From assembly GCF_012524165.2 (NCBI RefSeq), contig NZ_JABACJ020000002.1:186001-250000 (forward strand): a stretch of 64,000 bases of DNA. Direction: 5' to 3'. Every line of letters begins with the position of its first letter. The first letter of the stretch is position 1. The translations under genes and the position numbers were made by a program. The notes under the pieces are model-generated. The model worked only from the letters and a program-made list of their open reading frames with translations. It did no database searches and was not told the DNA's origin. Origin of the DNA: Faecalicatena faecalis (GTDB lineage: Bacteria > Bacillota > Clostridia > Lachnospirales > Lachnospiraceae). Positions 1 to 8,406 of this stretch are shown piece by piece.

Positions 1-465
1 CTCTCCCTGCCCGGACATGAGCAGCCGGAAACGTTCACAATCTGCTCCCTCTGTCAGCTTTGACAACAGGAAAGCATGTCTCCTGAATTCGTCTGCTATT
101 GTACGCCTTAACATCTGAAATGCCATATCAAAATCGGGCTGCTTGGCAGACTTCAATGACAGATTAATCACTGGATATTTTCCCTGATGTGACAGATATC
201 GTTCTCCACATGTACTGATCTTAAGCCCATTGAAAAGGAAACTGTTATCTGCCGGCGCTCCATCTGTTCCTTTCTCTGCTTCGAAGAAATATCTGAGCAT
301 ACTTAAATTCAGTGTCTTTCCGAATCTGCGCGGCCTGGTGATCAGATTGACTTTTCCTGCACTATCTAACAGTTCTTTTATCATCAATGTCTTATCTACA
401 TAGTATAAATCCTTTTCAATCATCTCCCGGAAATCTTCATATCCGATCGGTATGGCTTTTCTCAT
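1..465 (-). CDS. AAA-ATPase-like protein, C-terminus cut by window edge
   Basis: The first 155 codons of a minus-strand gene are visible and the rest lies beyond base 1. The protein opens MRKAIPIGYEDF and carries the arginine-rich nucleotide-binding loop RPRRFGKTLNLSML near residues 43-56. This is characteristic of the AAA-ATPase-like (PF09820) proteins that usually end in a PD-(D/E)XK nuclease-like domain and are abundant in gut Firmicutes and Bacteroidetes. Their role is not established, and mobile or defence-linked functions have been suggested. The ATG at 463-465 is preceded by AGAAAGG about 11 nt upstream. The neighbour on the plus strand is a type III toxin-antitoxin locus, which fits an accessory region. 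Family assignment is from recognisable N-terminal motifs; the nuclease part cannot be seen. Confidence 0.8.
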   Translation of the reverse strand, partial: MRKAIPIGYEDFREMIEKDLYYVDKTLMIKELLDSAGKVNLITRPRRFGKTLNLSMLRYFFEAEKGTDGAPADNSFLFNGLKISTCGERYLSHQGKYPVINLSLKSAKQPDFDMAFQMLRRTIADEFRRHAFLLSKLTEGADCERFRLLMSGQGE

Positions 466-643
466 TGCAATCCGCCCTTTCTGGTGGTGTTCTTTTATCA
501 TTATACCCAGAATATGTGAGCATTGCAATAGAGTGGATATTAGTAGTAATTGCTTAGTTAGCTCCAAGAATGGGCTTTGGCGAATGGCACGTAAGAACTG
601 TAGCTCAATCAAAATATTTTATAAAAGATTAATTGAATTTTTC

Positions 644-672
644 TTGCTTTTTTTGAGTATACTTCATATAAT
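644..672 (+). promoter_or_regulatory. Promoter of type III antitoxin RNA
   Basis: A perfect -10 TATAAT (667-672) stands 17 bp after TTGCTT (644-649). The predicted start near 679 falls just before the first antitoxin repeat, as in known type III loci. Confidence 0.65.
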
Positions 673-678
673 AAAATT

Positions 679-810
679 ATAGAAAATGTTCCCGCTTACT
701 GATGGTGCGGGTTATAAATTATTCAGTGTGTCAAATGTTTCCGCTTACCGATGGTGCGGATTTATAAATTATTCGGTGCGAAAATCATGTCCCCACCCTT
801 GTGGTGGGGA
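679..810 (+). ncRNA. Type III antitoxin RNA with two tandem pseudoknot repeats
   Basis: Two direct repeats, 686-734 and 735-784, start with ATGTT and are about 90% alike. Each can form an H-type pseudoknot. In repeat 1, stem 1 pairs 691-695 with 707-711 and stem 2 pairs 698-702 (ACTGA) with 723-727 (TCAGT). In repeat 2, the same stems are 740-744 with 756-760, and 747-751 (ACCGA) with 773-777 (TCGGT). Both helices show a compensating change between repeats: C-G to T-A at the base of stem 1, and T-A to C-G in the middle of stem 2. A third, degenerate repeat start (ATGTCCCC, 787-794) leads into the terminator hairpin. This is the architecture of ToxI/CptI-type antitoxins, which are cut by the toxin into pseudoknots that inhibit it. 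The pairing is seen directly; the function is inferred from layout and the toxin downstream. Confidence 0.8.
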
Positions 811-818
811 TTTCTATT
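790..818 (+). terminator. Attenuating terminator between antitoxin RNA and toxin
   Basis: A stem TCCCCACC/GGTGGGGA (790-797 with 803-810) is followed by a short T-rich stretch. In type III loci a leaky terminator at this place keeps toxin expression far below antitoxin RNA. The T-tract is weak, consistent with partial readthrough. Confidence 0.65.
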
Positions 819-828
819 AAGGAGATTT

Positions 829-1319
829 ATGGAAATAAGATCAGGCTTTCTTTATCATATTAAAGATTCTTTTTTCGATGATGTAAAAGATCATCATTAA
901 TGAGTAATAAAGAAAGGGGAAGTTACCGCCCCCACTTTCTTGCCATACAGGATACACAAAATTCAGAAATCTTTTGGATGGTTCCAGTAAGTTCGAAATT
1001 TAGCAAATACAAAAAAATCTATGAGTCACAGATACGCAAATACAAAAAATGTACAAAAATTGTATTAGGAAAATGTGGTGGATGGGACGCCGCCTACTTG
1101 ATACAAAATGCATTTCCTATTATTCCAGACTATTTTGATCATATACATATCAGCCAGGGACAAGCATTAACGATACATGACACCACTCAAAAACGGATTA
1201 TGAAAAACTTAAATTACAATTTACGATTACACAAACGAGGTGTTTCTCTTTTCTTTGCTGATATTGACCGTATCTATACATTAATGGAAACTTTAATCAA
1301 TAAAAGGAAGGCTATATAA
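829..1319 (+). pseudogene. Type III toxin (CptN/TenpN-like endoribonuclease), frameshifted near the N-terminus
   Basis: The ATG at 829 follows AAGGAGA and encodes MEIRSGFLYHIKDSF and onward, stopping at TAA 898-900 after 23 codons. The remaining family-like sequence (SNKERGSYRPHF, then PVSSKFSKYKK, LIQNAFPI, LHKRGVSLFFADIDRIY) continues in the next frame to 1319. One missing T in the run at about 896-898 explains the break: restoring it joins the halves into about 163 residues, a normal length for type III toxins, which are endoribonucleases held in check by their RNA. A TAATG overlap at 898-902 could also let ribosomes restart and make a 139-residue protein without the first beta strand. The options are an inactivated toxin, a sequencing error or translational recoding. 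The exact subfamily (CptN versus TenpN) is uncertain. Confidence 0.72.
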
Positions 1320-1364
1320 AATTACACTCGAAGCCTCATATATTATATAAATCTTATCTATAAA

Positions 1365-1388
1365 GGCGCAGCGTCCACCCGCTGCGCC
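1365..1388. terminator. Bidirectional terminator hairpin
   Basis: A perfect 9-bp stem GGCGCAGCG/CGCTGCGCC with a 6-nt loop lies between the convergent toxin gene and dctP. On the minus strand it runs into TTTATAG and on the plus strand into AAAACTTTCTTTT, so the T-tracts are modest on both sides. Confidence 0.6.
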
Positions 1389-1441
1389 AAAACTTTCTTT
1401 TAATTCCCCCGATTTAAAGGCGAGATTCGAACTCTGCCTTC

Positions 1442-2461
1442 CTACTTCTCCCCCGATATATACAGCTCCACCAGCTCGTCCCCGACCTGTCCTTGTATCT
1501 CTTCATAAAGCGGTTCACACACCTTGCGCATCTCCTCGAAGACTTCATCCGACAGTTCAATCACCTCAGTCCCCGACTCTTCCATGATCTGCATCCTGTC
1601 ATCGACTCTCTCATCGGCCTGCTGCCTCGCGTAGGCCGTAGCAATCGCCCCCGCCTCAGTAATGATCTCCTGATGCTTCTCATCGAGCCCCTGGAAGAGC
1701 TCATCACTCACATACAGACTGATGTAATGCGGCAGATGATTCGTCTCCACCACATAATCCTGCTGCTCATACAATTTTCCTGAGACAATCACCTCACATG
1801 GATTTTCCTCCGCATCAATCGTATTCTGCTGCAATCCGATATAGACCTCACTGAATGCCATTGGGGTAGGATTGGTGCCCAGTGCCTGCCAGAAAGCAAG
1901 ATGGTTTGCATTTTCCATGGTCCGTATCTTCTGGCCTTTAAAATCAGATAACTTCGTGATCTTCTTATTCGTCGTCATCACGCGGAACCCCTGGTCCGCC
2001 ATGCCCAGCAGCTGATACCCATTCTGCTCGAATATATTCACGATCTTCTCATAAAATTCAGGGTTATCCACCGCTGCCCTCGCTTCTTCAATTGTCTGGA
2101 AAGCTACCGGCAGATCAAAAACTGCCATCTCCGGCATAAAGCTCACCTGTGGAGCTGTACTCTGTACGACAAAGGGAATATCCCCCTCCTTGCAGCTTTC
2201 CAGCAGTTCCCGGTCATTGCCGACCGTAGAATTGGGGTAGATCTCGATGTGCATCCTGCCATCGCTTAAGTTTTCCACCTCCTCGGCAAATTTCTCCGCA
2301 AAGACCTGTGTGACCGTATCTTCCGGGCTGCCTGTTCCGAGAGGCCATGAGTACGTCTGTACGTCGTCCTTACTTTCTTTTTCTTTCGCGCATCCCGCCA
2401 TACAGACTGTAAGTAACGCTGCAAGAAGGATACAAAATACCCGCATTTTTTTATCTTTCAC
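1442..2461 (-). CDS. dctP: TRAP transporter substrate-binding lipoprotein DctP
   Basis: This is the extracytoplasmic solute receptor of a tripartite ATP-independent periplasmic transporter, 339 residues. The N-terminus has a basic start, a hydrophobic segment and a lipobox ending in MAGC near residue 24, so it should be a surface lipoprotein in this Gram-positive. The body shows DctP hallmarks: a signature region around TNKKITKLSDFKGQKIRTMEN, and the SEVYIGLQQNTIDAEENP segment, where the Arg of KIRTMEN is the usual carboxylate-binding residue. The start is GTG with AGGAGG 8 nt upstream. It is the last gene of the catabolic cluster, 14 bp after dctM. TRAP systems mostly import organic acids, which fits uptake of a carboxylated substrate such as quinate; the substrate is inferred. 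Confidence 0.92.
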   Translation of the reverse strand: MKDKKMRVFCILLAALLTVCMAGCAKEKESKDDVQTYSWPLGTGSPEDTVTQVFAEKFAEEVENLSDGRMHIEIYPNSTVGNDRELLESCKEGDIPFVVQSTAPQVSFMPEMAVFDLPVAFQTIEEARAAVDNPEFYEKIVNIFEQNGYQLLGMADQGFRVMTTNKKITKLSDFKGQKIRTMENANHLAFWQALGTNPTPMAFSEVYIGLQQNTIDAEENPCEVIVSGKLYEQQDYVVETNHLPHYISLYVSDELFQGLDEKHQEIITEAGAIATAYARQQADERVDDRMQIMEESGTEVIELSDEVFEEMRKVCEPLYEEIQGQVGDELVELYISGEK

Positions 2462-2475
2462 ACGCCTTTCCTCCT

Positions 2476-3762
2476 TTACAATGCCAGGCTGATTGCCGGA
2501 ATAAACGTAATGAGCATTAACGCAATCAGGAAAATGATGATCAGTGGAAATGCCTTTTTCGCAATGCTCATGACCGGAATATCCGAAAGTGAGCTTGCCA
2601 CAAACAGGTTGACTCCGATCGGCGGAGTCACAAAACCGATTGCCAGGTTGATGACCATGACAATACCGAACTGCACCGGACTCATTCCGATCTGCACGAT
2701 GATAGGCAGAAGGATCGGAGTCGTAATCAGGATAGCCGGGCTCGTGTCCATGACCATTCCAACAATTAACAGGAACAGATTAATCACAATCAGAATCACA
2801 ACAGCACCTGTAAAGTTATCCAGGATCCAGCCGCTGATCGCCTGTGGCACCTGCATCAATGTGAGTACCCTGGAAAATGCTGTGGAAGCAATCAAGATAA
2901 ACATCAGCGGTCCATATGTATGCACTGCCTCGGAGCAGATTGCGATGACATCCTTTATTTTCAGCGTTTTATAGATCACAATACTGACAAATAATGCATA
3001 AAATACCGAAATCACAGCTGCTTCTGTAGGAGACGCGATACCTCCGTAAATGCATCCCAGTATGATGACTGGTGTCAGAAGTGCCCAGATTCCTTCCTTC
3101 ATCAGGTGCAGAAATCCCCGTTTTCTCAGGATATCAACCACTTCTTCAATCTTTTCCCGGTCCTCCCCGTATCTCCGGCAATAATAGCTGGCATACAGCA
3201 TCAGAAGCACTGCAATCAGAATTCCCGGAACAATACCGGCCTTGAACAGCGCGCCTACGGATTCACCGGATGCCATGGAATACAGGATATAAGGGATGCT
3301 CGGAGGGATAATCACACCCAGGCCTCCTGCCACTGCCACGATGGCTGTGGAAAATGTTTTATCATATCCCAGATTGATCAGGATCGGAATGGTCATGCTT
3401 CCTACCGCCGCTACCGTTGCCGGAGCGGAGCCGGATATAGCACCATAGAACAGACACGTGATAATGACCGCACAGGGCACCCCTGCCCTTCTTTTCCCGA
3501 TAAAATAGGTGAAAATATCAAATAATTTCCTGGACACACCGCCCCGCGCCATGATGATACCGGACAGTACGAACATCGGTATCGCCAGCAGCGGAAAGCT
3601 GTCCACACCGCCTAACATGGAGCGGATCACATAAGAAACACTTGCTGGAAAATCCGCATCAAATGCTCCCGGCAGGATCGATGCGATTCCCAGTGAGGAA
3701 GCGATCGGCAGGGAAATAAACAATAATATAATAAAGATCAGAAATACGCCTACTGCTGACAT
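2476..3762 (-). CDS. dctM: TRAP transporter large permease DctM
   Basis: This is the twelve-helix ion-coupled transport subunit of the TRAP system, 428 residues, the normal family length. It is strongly hydrophobic throughout, with family segments such as GGVDSFPLLAIPMFVLSG, CLFYGAISGSAPATVAAVGS, GVIIPPSIPYILY and NLAIGFVTPPIGVNLFVAS. An in-frame extension back to 3864 exists, but GAGGGGG directly before the ATG at 3762 and homology both support the shorter start. The gene overlaps the end of dctQ by 13 bp, indicating translational coupling, and dctP follows 14 bp later. Sodium coupling is the family rule, not something visible here. Confidence 0.93.
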   Translation of the reverse strand: MSAVGVFLIFIILLFISLPIASSLGIASILPGAFDADFPASVSYVIRSMLGGVDSFPLLAIPMFVLSGIIMARGGVSRKLFDIFTYFIGKRRAGVPCAVIITCLFYGAISGSAPATVAAVGSMTIPILINLGYDKTFSTAIVAVAGGLGVIIPPSIPYILYSMASGESVGALFKAGIVPGILIAVLLMLYASYYCRRYGEDREKIEEVVDILRKRGFLHLMKEGIWALLTPVIILGCIYGGIASPTEAAVISVFYALFVSIVIYKTLKIKDVIAICSEAVHTYGPLMFILIASTAFSRVLTLMQVPQAISGWILDNFTGAVVILIVINLFLLIVGMVMDTSPAILITTPILLPIIVQIGMSPVQFGIVMVINLAIGFVTPPIGVNLFVASSLSDIPVMSIAKKAFPLIIIFLIALMLITFIPAISLAL

Positions 3763-4244
3763 GTTTTCATCCCCCTCACCTTTTTGATTTCCAGATAAAT
3801 CTTCTGGAGCAGCCGGAATTCCACCAGCACAAATCCCACAACAGGTGCTGCCTGCAGAATCCACATCGGCATTGCACAGGCCGGGCTTACCTGTCCACTT
3901 TGGATCGCGGTCACAAAATACCGGTAAGCCGCCGGGATCATATAGGCAAAGAACACAAATTCAATCAGATAATCCAGAATAAATATCGCTGACTTTGCCT
4001 TTCCTTTCAGCTTATCTGTCAGCTGTTCCAACCTGATCGCAATGGATCTCTGAACCCCAAACCCGATACTTAAAAAGCCGCTCCATACAAAAAGATATCT
4101 TGTAATTTCCTCTGTCCATGACAGGGAAAAGTTGAACAAATATCTGGCACAGATCTGCACTCCCATGATGAGCGTCATAATCATAAGAAGTCCGATCAGC
4201 ACCGCCTCCTCAAAATACTGATTCAGCCATTTCAATATTTTCAT
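3750..4244 (-). CDS. dctQ: TRAP transporter small permease DctQ
   Basis: This is the small four-helix membrane subunit of the TRAP transporter, 164 residues. Four hydrophobic segments are visible, with the family-typical WTEEITRYLFVWSGFLSIGFG stretch in the second half-helix pair. GGGAGG lies 6 nt before the ATG. It precedes and overlaps dctM, giving the order dctQ-dctM-dctP. An MFS carrier sits 37 bp upstream, so the cluster has two separate uptake systems, perhaps for different substrates or for import and product export. Confidence 0.92.
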   Translation of the reverse strand: MKILKWLNQYFEEAVLIGLLMIMTLIMGVQICARYLFNFSLSWTEEITRYLFVWSGFLSIGFGVQRSIAIRLEQLTDKLKGKAKSAIFILDYLIEFVFFAYMIPAAYRYFVTAIQSGQVSPACAMPMWILQAAPVVGFVLVEFRLLQKIYLEIKKVRGMKTCQQ

Positions 4245-4281
4245 AGAATCCTCCCATTCTGGCGGAGACTTTAACGTCTGT

Positions 4282-5499
4282 TTAGCCGCGTGAACTTTCC
4301 GTCAGTCTGCCGTAGCGCAGATTTACAAATAATGCCAGCACCACACCGATTATAGTAATCACGATATTCAGCATGATGACAGAAGCGGCTCCCTTAGAAG
4401 CCTGCATAGAACCGGCAAGTGACAGGATGGTGTAATTCGAAAGACTGGAAGCGATCATAATAATACTGGTGATCGTTCCTTTGATCGTCGGGAACAGGTC
4501 ATTGACCGTTGCCGTTGCAAGCTGAAGCACACCTCCTGCTGCCGAATAACCGATCACAAATGCACCGACCTGGCAGATAAACGGAGTTTTTACCACATAC
4601 ACCGCAATCAGCATTGCCGCCGCAATTGCCGGGTAAATCGCCAGGAAACGGACCGGCAGGAACTTATTTACCAATATAGAAGTAATAAAGATCGCTGCAA
4701 TCGTTCCTGCGGAATAATAAGTCTGCATTAAACTTGGATCTGCCATGTGAGCCACTTCTTTTCCAAAGGTCTGTGCACAGTTCAGCCAGAGCTGGAAGGT
4801 TGCGGTACAGGTAAACCCAATCACGATCAAAGCTACACTCTCCATGGTGAATTTTGCCTTTTTCAGGCTGCCCAGGAAAGAATCTGCCTTCCCTTCCGCC
4901 TTTTTATTCTCCGGCAGAGGGATCTTAAAGACCAGCACTCCGATTACCAGAATTGCCGCCGCAGACACATACATCAGTACAGAATACGGAAGGTTCGCTG
5001 CCGCCAGCGCTCCCATGATAAATGGAAGGATGAGCTGTGCCACAGAGATGAACAGTTTCGTCAGCATTGTCGCCAGTCCTGATTTTGGCTCCATAATCTC
5101 CACACAGGCCGGAATGACTCCCGTGTCTAAAAATGAGTTTGCTGCCCCGCCCAGGACTGCCGCAATATAAGCGACCGTCATATTCGGTGAAAATGCAATT
5201 CCAATGAAAAACAACGCATAAGAGGCAATTCCCATCAATGCACACGGTCTGCGTCCCATTCGGTCTGAAATTGGTCCGGAAAACGGCAGGGTGATCAGTC
5301 TTCCAAGCCCCAGTGCCGCTGCGACCATGGTCACCTTTTCCACGCCCGTCCCCCACTGTCCTGCCAGGAACTCCTTAATCACCTGCTGTCCCAGAAGCGA
5401 ACAGCCGATTCCATGGATAAAAAAATTCAAATATAAAATAAATGCACTCCCCAGATATTTCCGGTTCGGGGCAGATGCTTTTGTGATATTCCCGCTCAT
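4282..5499 (-). CDS. Major facilitator superfamily transporter, candidate quinate/shikimate-type carrier
   Basis: A 405-residue, 12-helix MFS protein. The loop between helices 2 and 3 holds the signature GPISDRMGRRPCALMG, and the polar central loop near residue 200 is the usual midpoint. GAGGAAT precedes the ATG. It lies 16 bp downstream of aroD and upstream of the TRAP genes on the same strand, so it is probably in one operon. Placement beside 3-dehydroquinate dehydratase and a flavin reductase suggests it carries a cyclic polyol acid or exports a product, but MFS substrates cannot be read from sequence. Confidence 0.85.
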   Translation of the reverse strand: MSGNITKASAPNRKYLGSAFILYLNFFIHGIGCSLLGQQVIKEFLAGQWGTGVEKVTMVAAALGLGRLITLPFSGPISDRMGRRPCALMGIASYALFFIGIAFSPNMTVAYIAAVLGGAANSFLDTGVIPACVEIMEPKSGLATMLTKLFISVAQLILPFIMGALAAANLPYSVLMYVSAAAILVIGVLVFKIPLPENKKAEGKADSFLGSLKKAKFTMESVALIVIGFTCTATFQLWLNCAQTFGKEVAHMADPSLMQTYYSAGTIAAIFITSILVNKFLPVRFLAIYPAIAAAMLIAVYVVKTPFICQVGAFVIGYSAAGGVLQLATATVNDLFPTIKGTITSIIMIASSLSNYTILSLAGSMQASKGAASVIMLNIVITIIGVVLALFVNLRYGRLTESSRG

Positions 5500-5515
5500 A
5501 TTCCTCTACTCCTCT

Positions 5516-6280
5516 TTAAACGTTTTCCGGGCGATGCAGTACATCCAGAACATATTTTAAATCAGCAATATCCAGTTGTCCAGGGGCAGATGTACGCGTG
5601 GTACTTCCAAATGTCAGTGCTGACCCGAAGATTTCACCGCTGATCCGGCTTAACTGTCCCAGCCACCCCATCGACATCGTGATCAGGGGGCCGTCAGCAT
5701 GTGCATTCGCATACTGATTGGTCGCAGATAACAAAGTCAATACGTCCTCCGCATTCCTTGGCATCACGGCCACCTTCGGCACGTCCGCGCCCAGTTTTCT
5801 CATCTTGCACATCCGTTCCACGATTTCCTGATCATTTGGCGTCTTGTCAAAATCATGGTTGGAGATGATCACCGTTTTATTTCTCTCATGTGCATATTCA
5901 CAGAACTTCTGGCAGACCTCATCTCCCATAAAAAGTTCAATGTCTAACAGGTCCACATCCCCGGCATCCGCCATGCGCTGATTCAGTTCAATATATTTTT
6001 CCAGTTCCATACTGTGCCCGCTGCCCTCGGTGCGGTATGTAAATAAAATTGGTCTGCTGCCCATTACATCACGCAGCCTGCTGCCCAGCCTCACAGTCTT
6101 CTCCATATCATCCGCCTCGGCAAAAAAGTCAGCCCGCCATTCAACCAGATCCGCTTTCGCCTCAACGGCAAGCCTTGCCTCTCTCAAAATCTCCTCTTCC
6201 TCTATGGCAGTGATCGGTACACACACCTTGGGGCGTCCCGCGCCCAGTTCCATATTCCTGATTTTAATTGTTTTTCTCAT
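5516..6280 (-). CDS. aroD: Type I 3-dehydroquinate dehydratase
   Basis: Converts 3-dehydroquinate to 3-dehydroshikimate by a Schiff-base mechanism in the cytoplasm. The catalytic pair is present: His142 in ISNHDFDKTP and Schiff-base Lys169 in ADVPKVAVM, matching His143 and Lys170 of the enteric enzymes. The barrel start VEWRADFF and the C-terminal FGSTTRTSAPGQ are also typical. The 254-residue start at 6280 has a strong GGAGGT 4 nt upstream; a longer frame to 6316 lacks support and runs into a hairpin repeat. No other aromatic-biosynthesis gene is nearby. The neighbours are transporters, dehydrogenases and a ring reductase, so a catabolic role on quinate or shikimate is more likely than biosynthesis. 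Confidence 0.95.
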   Translation of the reverse strand: MRKTIKIRNMELGAGRPKVCVPITAIEEEEILREARLAVEAKADLVEWRADFFAEADDMEKTVRLGSRLRDVMGSRPILFTYRTEGSGHSMELEKYIELNQRMADAGDVDLLDIELFMGDEVCQKFCEYAHERNKTVIISNHDFDKTPNDQEIVERMCKMRKLGADVPKVAVMPRNAEDVLTLLSATNQYANAHADGPLITMSMGWLGQLSRISGEIFGSALTFGSTTRTSAPGQLDIADLKYVLDVLHRPENV

Positions 6281-6297
6281 GCTTACCTCCTGCTTAT

Positions 6298-6360
6298 GTA
6301 ACTTAGGCTCGGTCATATCGAGCCTTAGTTACAAAGTACATCCTGTCGACTTTGGCTCCC
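6298..6360. repeat. Dispersed hairpin repeat, copy A
   Basis: GTAACTTAGGCTCG (6298-6311) pairs with CGAGCCTTAGTTAC (6319-6332) with one mismatch, followed by ACAAAG-ACATCC and GACTTTGG. The same element recurs at 23424-23511 and twice in tandem at 24430-24629. The stem changes (GGCTCG/CGAGCC, GGCTTG/CAAGCC, GGCCCG/CGGGTC) preserve pairing. It sits between the reductase gene and the aroD ribosome binding site. Confidence 0.75.
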
Positions 6361-8376
6361 TTATTTATTTGCAAGATATCCGTGTTTGCGCAGTACATTC
6401 AGGATATTATGTCCTTCCTGGACTCCTTCGATGATACGCCGCGCGCGGACACTGTCACCGATGTTGATGATTTCCACCTTACTGTCGTTACTGAACGTTT
6501 CCTCAATCTCTTCCAGAACCGGACTTAAGGATTTCATTCCCAGACAGACAAATCCGTAGTCAAATGTCAGTTCTTCGATACCGCCATCCGGAGTCTTCAC
6601 CTCAAAATGGCTCTCGCACACTTTTGTCAATGCCGTCTTTGTCATTTCCCTGACACGGTATTTACTGCTGATTTCCTTCATCCGAAGCTTGCTGATCGGG
6701 TCTAAGTCCCTTCCGATCTGATCCAGCATCTCCACAATCGTCACATCTGCCCCTCTTGGAGCAAAGAACTCAACCACATCGAGGCCTACGGCGCCTCCTC
6801 CGATAACAGCCACTCTTTTCCCTTCCAGATTTTCCGGGAAACTCTCCAGACTGTCAATCATCCGCAGGATAGAGTACACCCTGCTTCCCTCCTGGTCAAT
6901 CCATTCATGCAGCCCTTCGATCGGCGGGAGCAGCGGCTTGGAACCTGTCGCGTTGACGATGATATTCGGTTTCAGACATTTTACCAGCTTTCCAGTTGCT
7001 TCTGTCTCTGTAAATGTATAGAGATTCGGCAGTTTTTCCGCACGGTTGGTCAGATAGTCTACAAAATCATGAATTCTCCGTTTGTCCGGTATTTTGCTGA
7101 TTTCAGAAGCCAGTCCGCCCAGCACATCCTTTTTCTCAATCAGGAAGGTCTGGCATCCTGCCTCGGCTACGGTACAGGCTGCCTCCAGTCCGGCGGTTCC
7201 TGCGCCGATAACTACCACATTACACGGCTTTACCACCTTCTGTGTCTTATCCTCCCAGCGGTTCACCAGCGGATTGACCGTACAGCGGATCGGGGTATTC
7301 TGTGCAAGCCGGTGTCCTGCACATCCGATATTACAGGAAATACATTTGCGGATGTTGTCTTCTTCACCGAATTCTACCTTATTGACCCATTCCGGGTCTG
7401 CAATCAGCCCACGGCCTATGCCGATAAAATCAGCTTCTCCTTTTTCCAGGATTTCCTCCGCACGTTTCGGGGAACGGATATTTCCAGTCGTAATGGTCGG
7501 TTTTCCAAAAGTCTCCTTGATTGCCCTGGACATATAGGAACGCCATCCGTCTTCCAGCTGGCAGCTGTCGATCTGGTATTGCAGGGAATTGTTCAGTCCT
7601 GCGGAAACATCGATGACATCCGCTTCCTCCTGGAAATAAGTCAAGAGTTCTTTCGTATCCTCCAATGTGTTGCCGCCTTCTGTCAACTCATCTGCACTGA
7701 TTCTGACGAAGATCGGGAAAAATGGTCCCACCTGTCTTCTGACTTCTTCCATGACCATTTTAGCAAAGCGGGCCCTGTTTTCCGGGCTTCCGCCAAATTC
7801 ATCGGTACGGTGGTTCATGGTCGGGGAGAGAAACTGGCTGATCAGATATCCGTGTCCGGCATGAATCTCGACTGCATCAAAGCCTGCTGTCTGTGCCCGC
7901 TTCGCCGCCTCACCGTATTTTTTAACGATTCCTTCGATTTCCTCTTTGGTCAGAGGTCTTGGGATGCATCCGCCCGATTTGGAAGGGACATCAGATGATG
8001 ACACAGTCTGCATTCCAATCCGGCTCTCCAGGGCAGATGCCCCGGCATGATTGATCTGAATGGCAATGCAGGTGCCGTACTGGTGAACAGATTCACAGAG
8101 CTTATAAAGTCTGGGGATGTAATTATCATGGTCGATTCGAATCTGCGTGGTGCCGTTAGAGCCTAAAGGAAAGTCCACGCATGCATTTTCCACGATGATC
8201 AGTCCTACGCCGCCCTGTGCCCTCTGCTCATAGTAATCCATATGAAGAAAACTCATTTCTCCATTCTGCTCCCCATAGTTCGTGCCCATAGGCGCCATTG
8301 ATATTCGGTTTTTCACTGTCATTCTTTTCACTGTGAACGGTTCAAATAATTTTGGATATTTTTCATGTTTCTTCAT
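6361..8376 (-). CDS. NADH:flavin oxidoreductase/NADH oxidase, 2,4-dienoyl-CoA reductase type (old yellow enzyme plus FAD domain)
   Basis: A 671-residue multidomain flavoenzyme. Residues 1-340 form the FMN-binding old-yellow-enzyme barrel, with active-site segment EIHAGHGYLISQFLSP near residues 170-185. Cysteines 345, 348, 352 and 365 (C-x2-C-x3-C-x12-C) form the 4Fe-4S site of the 2,4-dienoyl-CoA reductase group. FAD and NAD loops follow at VVIGAGTAGLEAA (about 388) and VAVIGGGAVGLDVVEF. Such enzymes reduce C=C bonds conjugated to a carbonyl in anaerobes. Next to aroD, whose product 3-dehydroshikimate is exactly such an enone, ring reduction is the attractive inferred reaction. AAGGAG lies 9 nt before the ATG. 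Enzymes of this family also act on bile acids and other enoates. Confidence 0.9.
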   Translation of the reverse strand: MKKHEKYPKLFEPFTVKRMTVKNRISMAPMGTNYGEQNGEMSFLHMDYYEQRAQGGVGLIIVENACVDFPLGSNGTTQIRIDHDNYIPRLYKLCESVHQYGTCIAIQINHAGASALESRIGMQTVSSSDVPSKSGGCIPRPLTKEEIEGIVKKYGEAAKRAQTAGFDAVEIHAGHGYLISQFLSPTMNHRTDEFGGSPENRARFAKMVMEEVRRQVGPFFPIFVRISADELTEGGNTLEDTKELLTYFQEEADVIDVSAGLNNSLQYQIDSCQLEDGWRSYMSRAIKETFGKPTITTGNIRSPKRAEEILEKGEADFIGIGRGLIADPEWVNKVEFGEEDNIRKCISCNIGCAGHRLAQNTPIRCTVNPLVNRWEDKTQKVVKPCNVVVIGAGTAGLEAACTVAEAGCQTFLIEKKDVLGGLASEISKIPDKRRIHDFVDYLTNRAEKLPNLYTFTETEATGKLVKCLKPNIIVNATGSKPLLPPIEGLHEWIDQEGSRVYSILRMIDSLESFPENLEGKRVAVIGGGAVGLDVVEFFAPRGADVTIVEMLDQIGRDLDPISKLRMKEISSKYRVREMTKTALTKVCESHFEVKTPDGGIEELTFDYGFVCLGMKSLSPVLEEIEETFSNDSKVEIINIGDSVRARRIIEGVQEGHNILNVLRKHGYLANK

Positions 8377-8406
8377 ATCGATTACTCCTTCTTACGCTTC
8401 TTCTAT

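Noticed and set aside
686-784. CRISPR-like direct repeats
   Set aside because: Only two adjoining repeats without spacers or cas genes; the fold and the downstream toxin explain them as a type III antitoxin.
1399-1432. tRNA-like T-arm (GTTCGAATC on the minus strand)
   Set aside because: Flanking bases do not form a proper T-stem or acceptor and no other tRNA arms are present.
6907-7998. Long plus-strand open frame of 363 codons
   Set aside because: It is fully antisense to the flavin oxidoreductase gene, whose domains, start site and operon context are clear. No family resemblance in the antisense product.
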